This document shows, one piece after another, positions 53,584 through 62,449 of a DNA stretch of 64,000 nucleotides. A program made the position numbers and the translations under genes. The notes below the pieces were generated by a model, which saw only the letters and a program-made list of their open reading frames with translations, was not told the origin of the DNA and did no database searches. This DNA is from Parolsenella massiliensis (GTDB lineage: Bacteria > Actinomycetota > Coriobacteriia > Coriobacteriales > Atopobiaceae), in the NCBI RefSeq assembly GCF_900143685.1, contig NZ_LT671675.1:1543985-1607984 (forward strand). Direction: 5' to 3'. Every line of letters starts with the position of its first letter. The stretch's first letter is position 1.

Positions 53584-55329
53584 ATGGCACCGACCACCAG
53601 AGACGCCGAGGAGGACCTCGTCGTCCACTACCCGTGCAAGTACGTCCCCGTCGAGCTGCTCGCCGGCTTTGGCGCGGGCTGCTGGCCCTGCACGTACGAG
53701 GCGGAGTCGTTCGACCACGCCGACGAGCTGGCGCACCCCAACCTCTGCGGCTACGGCAAGTCGCTGCTCGCCCACGCCCTTGACCCGAGCGTCCACGCAC
53801 TCGTGCTCACGAGCTGCTGCGACGTCATGCGCCGCGTCTACGACATCGTCAAGCGCGAGGGGTGCGTCAAGTTCCTGTGGCTGCTCGACCTGCCGCACCT
53901 ACGGGGCCCGCGCGAGGTGCGGAGGTTTCGCGGCGAGCTCAAGCGACTTGCCGAGGCGTTCGCCGCTTGGAGCGGCCACGAGTTTAGCCTCGACGCCGCG
54001 CTCGCGAGCTTTGCGCCACCCGTGCCGCGCACGGACGAGCGCGTGACGCTTTTGGGCGCCCATGCGCCGCTCTCGCTCGCCGACACGTGCCGAGGCGAGC
54101 TGTCGCTGCACGTGGAGAACGGCACGTGCACGGGCTTTCGCCAGGTAGCGAGCCCGCCGTCCACACTTGCGAGGGCACCGCGCCCAGACTGCCACGCATG
54201 CGGTGACGCCGGCGACGAGGCCAGCGACCTCGACCGCTTCCTCGACTGGTACGCGGAGGCGCTCCTGGGCCAGCTGCCCTGTATGCGCATGGACGACGTG
54301 GCGGCCCGCAAGGCGCTCGTGGGCGCCAGGGGCCAGCAAGGCGTCATCTACCACACCATGAAGTTCTGCGACTACTACGGCTTCGAGTATCTCGAGGCCA
54401 CGCGAGCAAGCGAGGTTCCCATGCTCAAGATCGAGACGGACGGCACGCGCCAGAGCGCGGGCCAGCTCAGGACGCGCCTCAAGGCCTTCGACGAGACGCT
54501 CCACGGCATGGCCGAGACGGGCGACGCCGAGCGCGCTCGCGTGGACGGCCCCGTCTACGTGCTGGGCGTCGACTCGGGCTCCACGTCGACGGACGCCGTC
54601 ATCGTGGACGGCAGCGGCGCCATCGTGGCGAGCGCCATCGTTCCCACGGGTGCCAAGGCCTCGGCGGGCGCACAGAGGGCGATCGACGAGGTTCTCGGCC
54701 AGGCCGGCCTCACCAACGACGAGCTCACGCTGCACGTCGCCACGGGGTACGGTCGCAACGCCATCGAGGGGGTGGACTCGGCGATCACCGAGATCACGTG
54801 CCACGCGCGTGGCGCGCACTTCCTCGCGCCCGAGGCGCACACCATCATCGACATCGGTGGCCAAGACTCAAAGGTGATTCACCTCGACGAGGCGGGCGGC
54901 GTCACGAACTTCGTCATGAACGACAAGTGCGCCGCCGGCACCGGCCGCTTCCTCGAGGCAACGGCACGTGCCATGGAGCTGTCGCTTGCGGAGTTCTGCC
55001 GCGTGGGCCTGGACTGGAAGCATGACGTGAAGATCTCGAGCATGTGCACCGTGTTTGCGGAGAGCGAGGTGGTCTCGCTCGTCGCGGACGACACCCCCAT
55101 CGCCGACATCGTCCACGGCCTCGACATGAGCGTCGCCGGAAAGACCGCCTCGCTCGCCAAGCGCGTGAAGGCCGAGCCTCCCTACCTCATGACGGGCGGC
55201 GTGGCCCAGAACGTGGGTGTCGTGCGCGCGCTGGAGGACGTCCTTGGCGCCCCGGTTGCCACGCACGAGGACTCGCAGCTGTGCGGGGCCATCGGCGCGG
55301 CGCTGCTCGGGCTGGAGTCGCTCGGCTAG
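53584..55329 (+). CDS. Fused dehydratase-subunit / HgdC-type ATPase activator
   Basis: 581 aa. Residues 1-310 are HgdA/HgdB-like (YPCKYVPVELLAGFGAGC, LTSCCDVMRRVYDIV, a DCHACGDAGDE Cys pair, KFCDYYGFEY). Residues 320-580 are an ASKHA ATPase activator: VLGVDSGSTSTDAVIVDGSG, IDIGGQDSKVIHL, DKCAAGTGRFLEA (the cluster-bridging Cys in the activator loop) and LMTGGVAQNVGVVRAL. Fusion of electron-donor ATPase and partner subunit in one chain is uncommon. With the preceding gene it gives a complete two-gene ATP-driven low-potential reductase or dehydratase. No CoA-transferase or acid-reduction genes flank it, so a fermentation substrate cannot be named. Confidence 0.8.
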   Translation: MAPTTRDAEEDLVVHYPCKYVPVELLAGFGAGCWPCTYEAESFDHADELAHPNLCGYGKSLLAHALDPSVHALVLTSCCDVMRRVYDIVKREGCVKFLWLLDLPHLRGPREVRRFRGELKRLAEAFAAWSGHEFSLDAALASFAPPVPRTDERVTLLGAHAPLSLADTCRGELSLHVENGTCTGFRQVASPPSTLARAPRPDCHACGDAGDEASDLDRFLDWYAEALLGQLPCMRMDDVAARKALVGARGQQGVIYHTMKFCDYYGFEYLEATRASEVPMLKIETDGTRQSAGQLRTRLKAFDETLHGMAETGDAERARVDGPVYVLGVDSGSTSTDAVIVDGSGAIVASAIVPTGAKASAGAQRAIDEVLGQAGLTNDELTLHVATGYGRNAIEGVDSAITEITCHARGAHFLAPEAHTIIDIGGQDSKVIHLDEAGGVTNFVMNDKCAAGTGRFLEATARAMELSLAEFCRVGLDWKHDVKISSMCTVFAESEVVSLVADDTPIADIVHGLDMSVAGKTASLAKRVKAEPPYLMTGGVAQNVGVVRALEDVLGAPVATHEDSQLCGAIGAALLGLESLG

Positions 55330-55351
55330 GCGAACGCCAGGCGCCGGAGAC

Positions 55352-55380
55352 GTCCCAAAGGGCTACGTCCCCTTTGGGAC
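55352..55380. repeat. GGGGAC-core palindrome P5 between convergent genes
   Basis: GTCCCAAAGGGctacgtCCC-CTTTGGGAC, the inverse of the element at 14971. It lies 3 bp before the nitroreductase stop (55384) and 22 bp past the activator stop. Confidence 0.75.
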
Positions 55381-55383
55381 GCC

Positions 55384-56010
55384 CTACACGAGGACGTCTG
55401 CGAGCGAGCGCTTGGGCACGTGGTGCACGCTCGCCTCGTCTCGCCAGTAGTTCGTGGAGCCGTCCGGCGAGGAAGAGAGTGGCTCGAGGCGGACGTCCTC
55501 AGCGGGGCGCCCGAGCGCGATGACCATGAGCGGCGCCACGCCGGCGGCCTCGAGGCCCAGCGCCTGCGTCACGCCGGCCTTGTTGAACGCGTGCAGCATG
55601 CAGCCACCATAGCCCGCCTGGGTTGCCGCGAGCACGATCGTCTGGGCGGCGATGCCCTCGTCCACCTGCGTCGTGGCGCCATGGCCCGCGTCACACACCA
55701 CGATGTAGCCCGTCGGGCGCTCGCCCGCCTCGGGACCGTCCCACTCGGGCAGGGCACCCGCCCACTTGAGCTGGGAGAACACGGCATCACGCTCGGCGGC
55801 TGCGCTCACGATGCGATAGCGCAGTGGCATGCGGTTGGCCCCGCTGCCCACGGCGCGCGCCAGGTTCACGAGCTCGATGAGCAGGGCCTCGGGGATGGGG
55901 TCTCCCTCGTCGAAGCGGCGGTAGCTGCGGCACGTGCGCACGGTGCGCGCGAACTCGCCCAGGTCAAAGTCCTTCTCGGCCTTTGCGGCCAGCACGTCAA
56001 ACTCGCTCAT
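55384..56010 (-). CDS. Nitroreductase family protein
   Basis: 208 aa from an ATG at 56010. FMN-binding NADPH oxidoreductase fold: TCRSYRRFDEGDPIPEALLI (FMN phosphate), AVGSGANRMPLRY, TTQVDEGIAAQTIVLAATQA and GYGGCMLHAF. Substrates vary (nitroaromatics, quinones, flavins). HVPKRSL at the C-terminus is typical of small family members. Stands alone; ends beside a 3'-end palindrome. Confidence 0.9.
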   Translation of the reverse strand: MSEFDVLAAKAEKDFDLGEFARTVRTCRSYRRFDEGDPIPEALLIELVNLARAVGSGANRMPLRYRIVSAAAERDAVFSQLKWAGALPEWDGPEAGERPTGYIVVCDAGHGATTQVDEGIAAQTIVLAATQAGYGGCMLHAFNKAGVTQALGLEAAGVAPLMVIALGRPAEDVRLEPLSSSPDGSTNYWRDEASVHHVPKRSLADVLV

Positions 56011-56071
56011 GGAACTTCCCTTCTCGAATAGGGCAAGTAAAGCCGCTTCCGGCATCCCGTCCCTTGTCCCG

Positions 56072-56866
56072 TCAGTCGATGAGGCCAAAGTGGCGCAGCG
56101 CCTTGACGATGCCGCCTTGGTCGATGTCATCGGTCACGTAGTCCGCGGCCGCCTTTGCCTCCGCGCCGCCGTTGCCCATGGCCACGCCCACCGTGCAGTA
56201 CTGAAGCATCGTGGCGTCGTTGCCGCCGTCGCCGAACGCGATCGTCCCGGCGTCCGGGATGCCAAAGTGGTCGAGCGTCGCCTGAACGCCCGCCGGCTTG
56301 CTGCTGTTGGCGGGGACGATATCGCAGAACAGGTCGCACCAGCGCGTCACGATGCAGTCGGTCATGACGTCCTCCACGATGTGCTGCCTCTCGGGCGGCA
56401 GGAAGGCGCAGAACTGGTAGATGGGGCGCTTGAGCATCTCGTGGATGTCCTGAATGGGATAGTCGTAGGCAACCATGCGCGTGAGCTCGTGGACCTTCTC
56501 GGAGTCGCGGTTCGCGAAGGCGCCCTCGGAGTCGAGCGTGAGGCAGTCGAACAGTCCCTCGTCGACCAGGCCCGCGAAGCGCTCAGCAGTCTCGTGGTCG
56601 ATGGGGGTGTCTGCGTAGACGCCCTGGGCGTCGTAGCACAGCGAGCCCGTGAGGACCACGTAGGCGTCGAAGCCTCCCTCGAAGCCGGGGAACCCGTCAC
56701 GGATGCACCACGGGAGCTGCGCCTTGGGCCGGCCCGAGCAAATGCAGCACTTCACGCCGCGGCGGCGCAGCTCGACGAGCGCGTCCTTGGTGCTCTGCGG
56801 TATGACGTGGTCCGTCCTGTTGCTCAGAAGCGTGCCGTCGATGTCAAAGAATGCGGCCTGTATCAC
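56072..56866 (-). CDS. HAD-superfamily Cof-type phosphatase
   Basis: 264 aa from a GTG at 56866, placed directly before AAFFDIDGTLL. HAD motif I FFDIDGTL (nucleophile Asp), motif II CSGRPKA, motif III Lys in NSSKPAGV and motif IV FGDGGNDATML are all present, with a C2-type Cof cap. Such enzymes dephosphorylate sugar phosphates or PLP; substrate not known. The ribosome site is a run of nine Gs (56873-56881 on the minus strand), a homopolymer that could slip. Confidence 0.9.
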   Translation of the reverse strand: MIQAAFFDIDGTLLSNRTDHVIPQSTKDALVELRRRGVKCCICSGRPKAQLPWCIRDGFPGFEGGFDAYVVLTGSLCYDAQGVYADTPIDHETAERFAGLVDEGLFDCLTLDSEGAFANRDSEKVHELTRMVAYDYPIQDIHEMLKRPIYQFCAFLPPERQHIVEDVMTDCIVTRWCDLFCDIVPANSSKPAGVQATLDHFGIPDAGTIAFGDGGNDATMLQYCTVGVAMGNGGAEAKAAADYVTDDIDQGGIVKALRHFGLID

Positions 56867-56989
56867 GTGGCTCCCCCCCCCTTGCGATTGGCTTTCCGCA
56901 AGAAGCATAGCAGCCGGCCCGGACAGCGGGACCACGCCAAGCCATCTGGGCCGGAAGTATCAAACAAATGGGGCAGGCTGCCGCGCGCC

Positions 56990-58198
56990 CTAGCGGCGGC
57001 GCTTGAGCAGTCGCAGCGTCACGATGACGAGCGCCAGGGCCACGAGCGCGAACGCCCCGCCCACGAGGCCCACGCTCGCGATACCCGGGCCACTCACCAC
57101 GGCGCCGCCCGCCGCCGTGCCAAACGCGATGCCGATGTTGAACGACATGGGCTCCAGCGAGCTCGCAAGCGTGAGCGCCTTGGGGTGGCTGCGACGCGCC
57201 GTCTCCATGAACGCCGAGATACACGGCACGCTCGCCACGTACATGAGCAGCGCGATCCCCATGACCACCACAAGCGCGGCGGGCATGGCGGGGCCCAGCG
57301 CCCACAGGCCAAACAGCAGCGCGGCCAGGACGGGGAACGTCACGATGAGCGCCCTCATCCCAAAGCGCGCGTCCACCCAACCAGACAGCAGGTTCGAGAA
57401 GAAGCACACGACGCCATAACCCATGAGCGCGGCCGACGCACCCATGGGAGACAGGCCAAGCACCTGCTCGAGGTAGGGCGTCACGTAGCCGTAGAACACG
57501 TACACGCTGCCCACGCCAAACACGAAGATCAGGATGCCCGTGATAATCTGCGGCTCGGCGAGAAGCCCGGCCTGCTCGGCCATCGTCGCCGGCTCGTCCG
57601 TGGCTCCCTCGCGCGGCAGCAGCGCCACGAGCAGGGCGCACGTCACCACCGCGAGCACGAGCGACGCCCACATGGCGATGCGCCACGTGAGCAGCTCGGC
57701 CACCATCTTGCCGGCAGACGTCGCGATGACCATGGCTACGGAGAACGCCGCGTAGACCACCGAGATGCCCATGGACATGCGCTCGGGCCCCAGGAGCTCG
57801 GGGATGTAGGTGACGCCCACGGCCAGAAACGCCCCCGAGACCGCCCCGATGAGCACGCGCGAGAGCAGAAGCACGGCAAACGTGGGCGCCATGGCCTGCA
57901 CGAGGTTCGCCGCGCAGAACACGGCGGCGTAGGCCACGAGCAGCTGGAAGCGCCGGAAGCGCCCCGTCGCGATCGCCAGCACGGGCGTGAGGACGGCATA
58001 CGTGATCGCAAACGAGCTGATGAGCTCGCCGGCCTGCGCGAGCGACACTGAGAAGGCGTCGGCGATGTTTCCCTCGATGCCGATGACGATGAACTCCGAG
58101 CAGCCAAGCGAGAAGCCCAGCAGCACGAGCAGCCCCACGCACAGAAGTCGCATGGGCCTTGAGAGGTCGGCGGCGGTCGAGGCGGTCTTTGCGCTCAC
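56990..58198 (-). CDS. Major facilitator superfamily transporter (AraJ-like)
   Basis: 402 aa from a GTG at 58198 with a GAGGAGGGAAG site. Twelve hydrophobic helices; early motif LLVLLGFSLGCSEFIVIGIE and GIATGRFRRFQ-like loop (AIATGRFRRFQLLV), LSRVLIGAVSGAFLAVGVTY in helix 4. Resembles AraJ/YdhP sugar-arabinose or drug efflux pumps. Stands in a minus-strand series with HAD and nitroreductase but with gaps. Substrate unknown. Confidence 0.9.
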   Translation of the reverse strand: MSAKTASTAADLSRPMRLLCVGLLVLLGFSLGCSEFIVIGIEGNIADAFSVSLAQAGELISSFAITYAVLTPVLAIATGRFRRFQLLVAYAAVFCAANLVQAMAPTFAVLLLSRVLIGAVSGAFLAVGVTYIPELLGPERMSMGISVVYAAFSVAMVIATSAGKMVAELLTWRIAMWASLVLAVVTCALLVALLPREGATDEPATMAEQAGLLAEPQIITGILIFVFGVGSVYVFYGYVTPYLEQVLGLSPMGASAALMGYGVVCFFSNLLSGWVDARFGMRALIVTFPVLAALLFGLWALGPAMPAALVVVMGIALLMYVASVPCISAFMETARRSHPKALTLASSLEPMSFNIGIAFGTAAGGAVVSGPGIASVGLVGGAFALVALALVIVTLRLLKRRR

Positions 58199-58315
58199 GT
58201 TCTTCCCTCCTCGAGGTCGACGGCGCATGGGCGGCGCCGCGCATGAAAAGGCGCCTGCGCGAACGCCCATGGCGGCGTCTGCGCAGGCGCGGGATTCTCG
58301 TCCCTGTCTGTCGCC

Positions 58316-59485
58316 CTACTCTACACGGACAAGCTCGTCTGCCAGGGCCTCGATCTGGGTGCGCACCGAATCGTCAACGGCGCCGCGCACCGTCACGACG
58401 TTCTCGGCAAGCGTGATGTCGCTCATCTGCTCCACCTGCGCGCGCATGACCTTCGCGGCCATGGGAGCCCAGGTGCCAGACTCGACGAGCGCCACCGTGC
58501 GCTTCTGGTAGGCGTGCTCGGCGAGCGTGTGGATGAACGTGCTCATGTGCGGGAAGATGCCACCTGCGTAGGTGATGCTCGCGAGCACAAGGCGGTCGTA
58601 CTCGAACGCCGAATCCACGGCCTCGGCCATGTCGTCGCGGGCGAGGTCGAACGTGGCGACGGTCTGGCCACGCTTCTCGAGCGCCGAGGCAAGCTCCAGG
58701 GCCGCAGCCTTCGTGTTGCCGTAGACGGAGGAGTAGGCGATGGTCACGCCCTTGTCCTCGGGCTCGTAGCTCGACCAGGTGTTGTAGAGGTCCAGGTAGT
58801 AGCCGAGGTTCTCGGACAGCACGGGACCATGCAGCGGGCAGATGTGCTCGATGTCCAGGCCCGCGGCCTTACTTAGCACAGCCTGCACGTTCTTGCCGAA
58901 CTTGCCCACGATGCCAAAGTAGTAGCGGCGCGCCTCGCAGGCCCAACCCTCCGGGTCCTCGACGTCCAACGCGCCGAACTTGCCGAAGCCGTCCGCGGAG
59001 AACAGCACCTTGTCCTCGGGAACGTAGGAGAACATGACCTCGGGCCAGTGCACGTTGGGCGCGCCCACGAACGTGAGCGTGCGACCGCCCAGGTCAAGCG
59101 TGGAGCCCTCCTTCACGATGACCCTGCGGTCGGCGAAGTCCGTGCCAAAGTAGGCGGCCATCATCTTGAACGCCATGGCAGACGCCACGACGGTCACCTG
59201 GGGATAGCGTTCCATGAAGGTGGCGATGCCGGCCGAGTGGTCGGGCTCCATGTGGTGGACCACGAGGTAGTCGGGTGTGCGGCCGGCGAGCGCGCCGTCG
59301 AGCTTGCCGAGCCACTCGTCCACGAAGTGGGCGTCGACCGTGTCGGTGACGGCGACCTTCTCGGCGCCGAACACAACGTAGGAGTTGTACGACATGCCGT
59401 TCTTGCGCACGTCGTACTGGCCCTCGAACAGGTCGATGTCATGGTCGTTCACGCCCACGTAGGCGATGTTGTCTGTGATGTTCAT
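58316..59485 (-). CDS. fprA: Flavodiiron protein (A-type flavoprotein, oxygen/NO reductase)
   Basis: 389 aa, the class A length, from an ATG at 59485. N-terminal metallo-beta-lactamase-like diiron domain: ligands HHMEPDHS (HxExDH), NVHWPEV, SADGFG and CPLHGP are present. C-terminal flavodoxin domain (about 250-389): VTIAYSSVYGNTKAAALELA binds FMN. It reduces O2 to water or NO to N2O, protecting an anaerobe. A rubredoxin or NADH:rubredoxin reductase gene is not adjacent. Divergent from the permease at 59702. Confidence 0.95.
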   Translation of the reverse strand: MNITDNIAYVGVNDHDIDLFEGQYDVRKNGMSYNSYVVFGAEKVAVTDTVDAHFVDEWLGKLDGALAGRTPDYLVVHHMEPDHSAGIATFMERYPQVTVVASAMAFKMMAAYFGTDFADRRVIVKEGSTLDLGGRTLTFVGAPNVHWPEVMFSYVPEDKVLFSADGFGKFGALDVEDPEGWACEARRYYFGIVGKFGKNVQAVLSKAAGLDIEHICPLHGPVLSENLGYYLDLYNTWSSYEPEDKGVTIAYSSVYGNTKAAALELASALEKRGQTVATFDLARDDMAEAVDSAFEYDRLVLASITYAGGIFPHMSTFIHTLAEHAYQKRTVALVESGTWAPMAAKVMRAQVEQMSDITLAENVVTVRGAVDDSVRTQIEALADELVRVE

Positions 59486-59701
59486 GTCTCCCCCGTCTTC
59501 TGCGGTCTGCAACGCGGCTATTCTAGCGTGCAAATATTAAGAGACTGTTGAGACAAGGCTTGGGGAATTCTTGGCGTATATCCAATACCAAAATGGAGAG
59601 ATGGCCGCCCAGTCCCGCATTTACGCCGTTTGACGCAGCGTGTTTACATAATCGAAACGCAATCTGCTATAACTCTTATTTCCATGCTGAAAGAGGTGTT
59701 T

Positions 59702-61138
59702 ATGCAAAAAGACAACGGTAGCAAGATCAAGTGGTATGTCCTGAGCTTCATGGCGTTCTCGACCCTGTGGAGCTTCGGCAACGTCGCGAACGGCTTCATG
59801 TACTTCAACGGCACCCAGGTCATCTTCTCCTGGCTGCTCATGTTCGTGCTGTACTTCATCCCGTATGCCCTGATGGTGGGCGAGCTCGGCAGCGCCTTCA
59901 AGAACGAGGGCGGCGGCGTCACGTCCTGGATCAAGGGCACGTCCACGGCCAAGCTCGCGTTCTTTGCGGGCTGGACGTACTGGGCTGTGCACGTCTCCTA
60001 CATCGCCTCGAAGGGCTCCGGCGGCCTCAAGGCCCTGAGCTGGATGGTGTTCCAGAACCACGAGGTGTACGACTCGCTTCCCACGCTTGGCATCCAGCTC
60101 GCCACGCTTGGCGTGTTCCTGCTGTTCTGCTGGGTCGCCAGCCGTGGCCTCAACCCGCTCAAGAAGCTCGCGACCATCGCCGGCTCCAGCATGTTCGTCA
60201 TGAGCCTGCTGTTCATCCTCATGATGTTCGCGGCGCCCGCCATCAACCCCGCCGGCGGCTACCTGTCCGTCGACCTGTCGCCCGACAAGCTCGTCCCCAC
60301 GTTCGACTGGACCTACGTCACGAACCTGTCCATCCTCGTCTTCGCCGTGGGTGGCATCGAGAAGATCAGCCCCTACGTCAACAAGACGGCCGGAAACCCC
60401 GCGCGTCAGTTCCCCAAGGCCATCATCTTCACCGTGGCCATGGTGCTCGTGTGCGCCCTTCTCGGCACGGTGGCCATGGGCATGATGTTCGACCCGGCCG
60501 AGGTGAACGCCAACTTCAACTCCTACGTTGCCAACGGCGCGTACTGGGCGTTCCAGAGGCTTGGCAACTACTACGGCGTGGGCAACCTGCTCATGATCAT
60601 CTACGCCGCATGCAACGCCATCGGCCAGTTCTCGACGCTCGTCGTCTCCATTGACGCGCCGCTGCGCATGCTGCTCGGCGACGAGAACGCGCGCCAGTTC
60701 GTGCCCAAGGGCCTGCTCAAGCAGAACGACAAGGGTGCCTACATCAACGGCATCAAGATGGTGGTCGTGCTGTGCGGCTCCATCATCCTCGCCCAGATCG
60801 TCGTGCCTGGCGCGGCCGCGGTGCTCACGCAGCTCAACAAGCTCAACTCCGTGTGCATGCCGCTGCGCTACCTGTGGGTGTTCGTGGCCTACTTCATGCT
60901 CAAGAAGGACGGCGCGCTCGACGCCGAGTACAAGTTCGTCAAGGGCAAGACGCTCGGCATGGTGCTTGGCGGCTGGTGCTTCCTCGTGACGCTGGCCTGC
61001 TGCGTGCTGGGCATGTACTCGACCGATCCGTTCACGATGGTGCTCAACGTCGTGACGCCGCTCGTGCTCGTGGCACTGGGTTTCATCCTGCCCAAGATTC
61101 GCAAGCGCCAGGACGCCAAGGAGCTCGAAGAGGCCTAG
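59702..61138 (+). CDS. APC-superfamily amino-acid permease
   Basis: 478 aa from an ATG at 59702 with an AAAGAGGTG site; longer in-frame starts have no ribosome site. About twelve membrane helices: FSTLWSFGNVANGFMYF (helix 1 with the unwound region), ELGSAFKNEGGGVTSWIKG typical of glutamate:GABA-antiporter-like permeases (YjeM/GadC group), VGGIEKISPYVNK (helix 6 region). A possible -10 TATAAC lies at 59668-59673. Likely transports an acidic or neutral amino acid; the exact substrate cannot be told. Confidence 0.9.
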   Translation: MQKDNGSKIKWYVLSFMAFSTLWSFGNVANGFMYFNGTQVIFSWLLMFVLYFIPYALMVGELGSAFKNEGGGVTSWIKGTSTAKLAFFAGWTYWAVHVSYIASKGSGGLKALSWMVFQNHEVYDSLPTLGIQLATLGVFLLFCWVASRGLNPLKKLATIAGSSMFVMSLLFILMMFAAPAINPAGGYLSVDLSPDKLVPTFDWTYVTNLSILVFAVGGIEKISPYVNKTAGNPARQFPKAIIFTVAMVLVCALLGTVAMGMMFDPAEVNANFNSYVANGAYWAFQRLGNYYGVGNLLMIIYAACNAIGQFSTLVVSIDAPLRMLLGDENARQFVPKGLLKQNDKGAYINGIKMVVVLCGSIILAQIVVPGAAAVLTQLNKLNSVCMPLRYLWVFVAYFMLKKDGALDAEYKFVKGKTLGMVLGGWCFLVTLACCVLGMYSTDPFTMVLNVVTPLVLVALGFILPKIRKRQDAKELEEA

Positions 61139-61164
61139 CCGCTCGCAGACCCGCTTGAAACGCC

Positions 61165-61203
61165 AAGGCCGGTGGCCCACAAAACGGGCCACCGGCCTTT
61201 TTC
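61165..61203 (+). terminator. Terminator of the amino-acid permease gene
   Basis: AAGGCCGGTGGCCC-acaaaac-GGGCCACCGGCCTT followed by TTTCG. Confidence 0.9.
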
Positions 61204-61238
61204 GTGCCTCGAGAGTGCCACGAGACACATTCAATTCG

Positions 61239-61361
61239 CTAAGTGAGCGGGCAAAACCCAACTCTCTGAGTAGTCCCCGATTTTTTGCTCGAAAAAGTCC
61301 TGCTAGACGAGCTGCCGTTTTTCACCCTACTCACGCAGGCGCGTTTTGCCCGCTCACTTAG
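61239..61361. repeat. Dispersed structured element, copy C (123 bp)
   Basis: Perfect 19-bp outer arms CTAAGTGAGCGGGCAAAAC (61239-61257) and GTTTTGCCCGCTCACTTAG (61343-61361). Inner arms GAGTAG (61268-61273) and CTACTC (61327-61332). It lies between convergent genes. The outer arms match copy B at 18449 almost perfectly although the internal sequence differs. Confidence 0.85.
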
Positions 61362-61387
61362 CACACGAGTCCCGCAATAAGCCGTCA

Positions 61388-62449
61388 CTAGCTATCGAAT
61401 AGCGTCGTCCAATTCGAAAAGAGCTCGGCGAATAGGGCGTTTTGAGCCCGAATGGTACGAGCGTCTGGAACCGGGCACCTCTGGCCCACACGCTCGGCGA
61501 TAAATCGAAGCATCTCCTCGCGCTGATTGGCATCTCTGAGCTGCCTACTCGTCAGGAACAGAACGTCATGGCCCATTCGCTGAAGTGCGGCCAGTCTATC
61601 TGCGTCAGAGAGGACCGACTCGTTCGAGGCATGCGCAGCCATGCCTTGGCATTCAATCGAAAGAGGTCTTCCTCCCTCGACGCCCTCATGAAACAGGTCG
61701 ACATAACAAACATCTTGAGCCGCCATCGCCCGTGATGAAGAGCTCAGCTCGATTCGTCTGTTGTTCTCGAACCCTACAAGTCCGCAGCCGCCAACGGCCT
61801 TGGGAAACGTCAGCAGAGCACTCACTTGGACCTCTAGCGGTGACGCGACAACCCCGTTGACCATGGAAAGCGCCCTTTCGAGCTTCTTTGCGCCACGGAT
61901 TCCAGAGGCGACCTTGGAGAACTCAAGCAACTCGCCAATCTCGACAAGCGGCTTCCTCTGCCACAGATTCGTTGGCCTTCCGACGGAATCAATCACCCGT
62001 CGCCACGGGCAAGGCACGCGGGCCGCGATATCCGCTCGGCAATCCGCAAGCATGCGCTCGATATGAGCGGGCGGCTCAAACACGGAGAAGTAGCCTGTCA
62101 TCTCATATGCCGCAAGCGCAAGCTTTGTAACCGTCAGCTTTCTCCCCATCGTGAGCAAGGTAAGCCCCGGATTCGCCACCCGGAGGCCGAGGTCGCTCTC
62201 AACAATCGAGCCAAAGGGCAGATCGCCTTGGACAAGCTGCCAATCAATACCCCTGGAACTCGATCTGGCCGCACGACTCCGAGCCAGACAAGACAGGGGC
62301 AATCCAAGCACGCCGCGCACGAGAGGATGGGAATAGAGCGCCTCGCGATGGACGTCGCGCGCCTGGGAGATGGGTGGCAGCAGCCCAAGCACCTGAGGCG
62401 GGACGCGATAAAAGCGAAACGCAGAGGTGCCCGCGAGGACGGGTGGCAT
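61388..62449 (-). CDS. Orphan protein with possible nuclease-like C-terminal domain
   Basis: 353 aa, ATG at 62449 with a GGGAGGGACC site. No family recognised with confidence. The C-terminal part SIECQGMAAHASNESVLSDA followed by DRLAALQRMGHDVLFLTSRQ has the E-x-Q/G, then 'D...R..AL...G..V' layout of DUF559/Vsr-like PD-(D/E)XK nuclease folds found in actinobacterial AbiEi-type orphans. Catalytic residues cannot be assigned. No partner toxin or restriction gene is adjacent. The gene is less GC-rich in third positions and sits beside repeat copy C, suggesting acquired DNA. Confidence 0.55.
   Translation of the reverse strand: MPPVLAGTSAFRFYRVPPQVLGLLPPISQARDVHREALYSHPLVRGVLGLPLSCLARSRAARSSSRGIDWQLVQGDLPFGSIVESDLGLRVANPGLTLLTMGRKLTVTKLALAAYEMTGYFSVFEPPAHIERMLADCRADIAARVPCPWRRVIDSVGRPTNLWQRKPLVEIGELLEFSKVASGIRGAKKLERALSMVNGVVASPLEVQVSALLTFPKAVGGCGLVGFENNRRIELSSSSRAMAAQDVCYVDLFHEGVEGGRPLSIECQGMAAHASNESVLSDADRLAALQRMGHDVLFLTSRQLRDANQREEMLRFIAERVGQRCPVPDARTIRAQNALFAELFSNWTTLFDS

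Noticed and set aside
61600-62140. Small plus-strand frames opposite the orphan gene
   Set aside because: Overlap the 353-aa gene with no ribosome sites and no recognisable motif.
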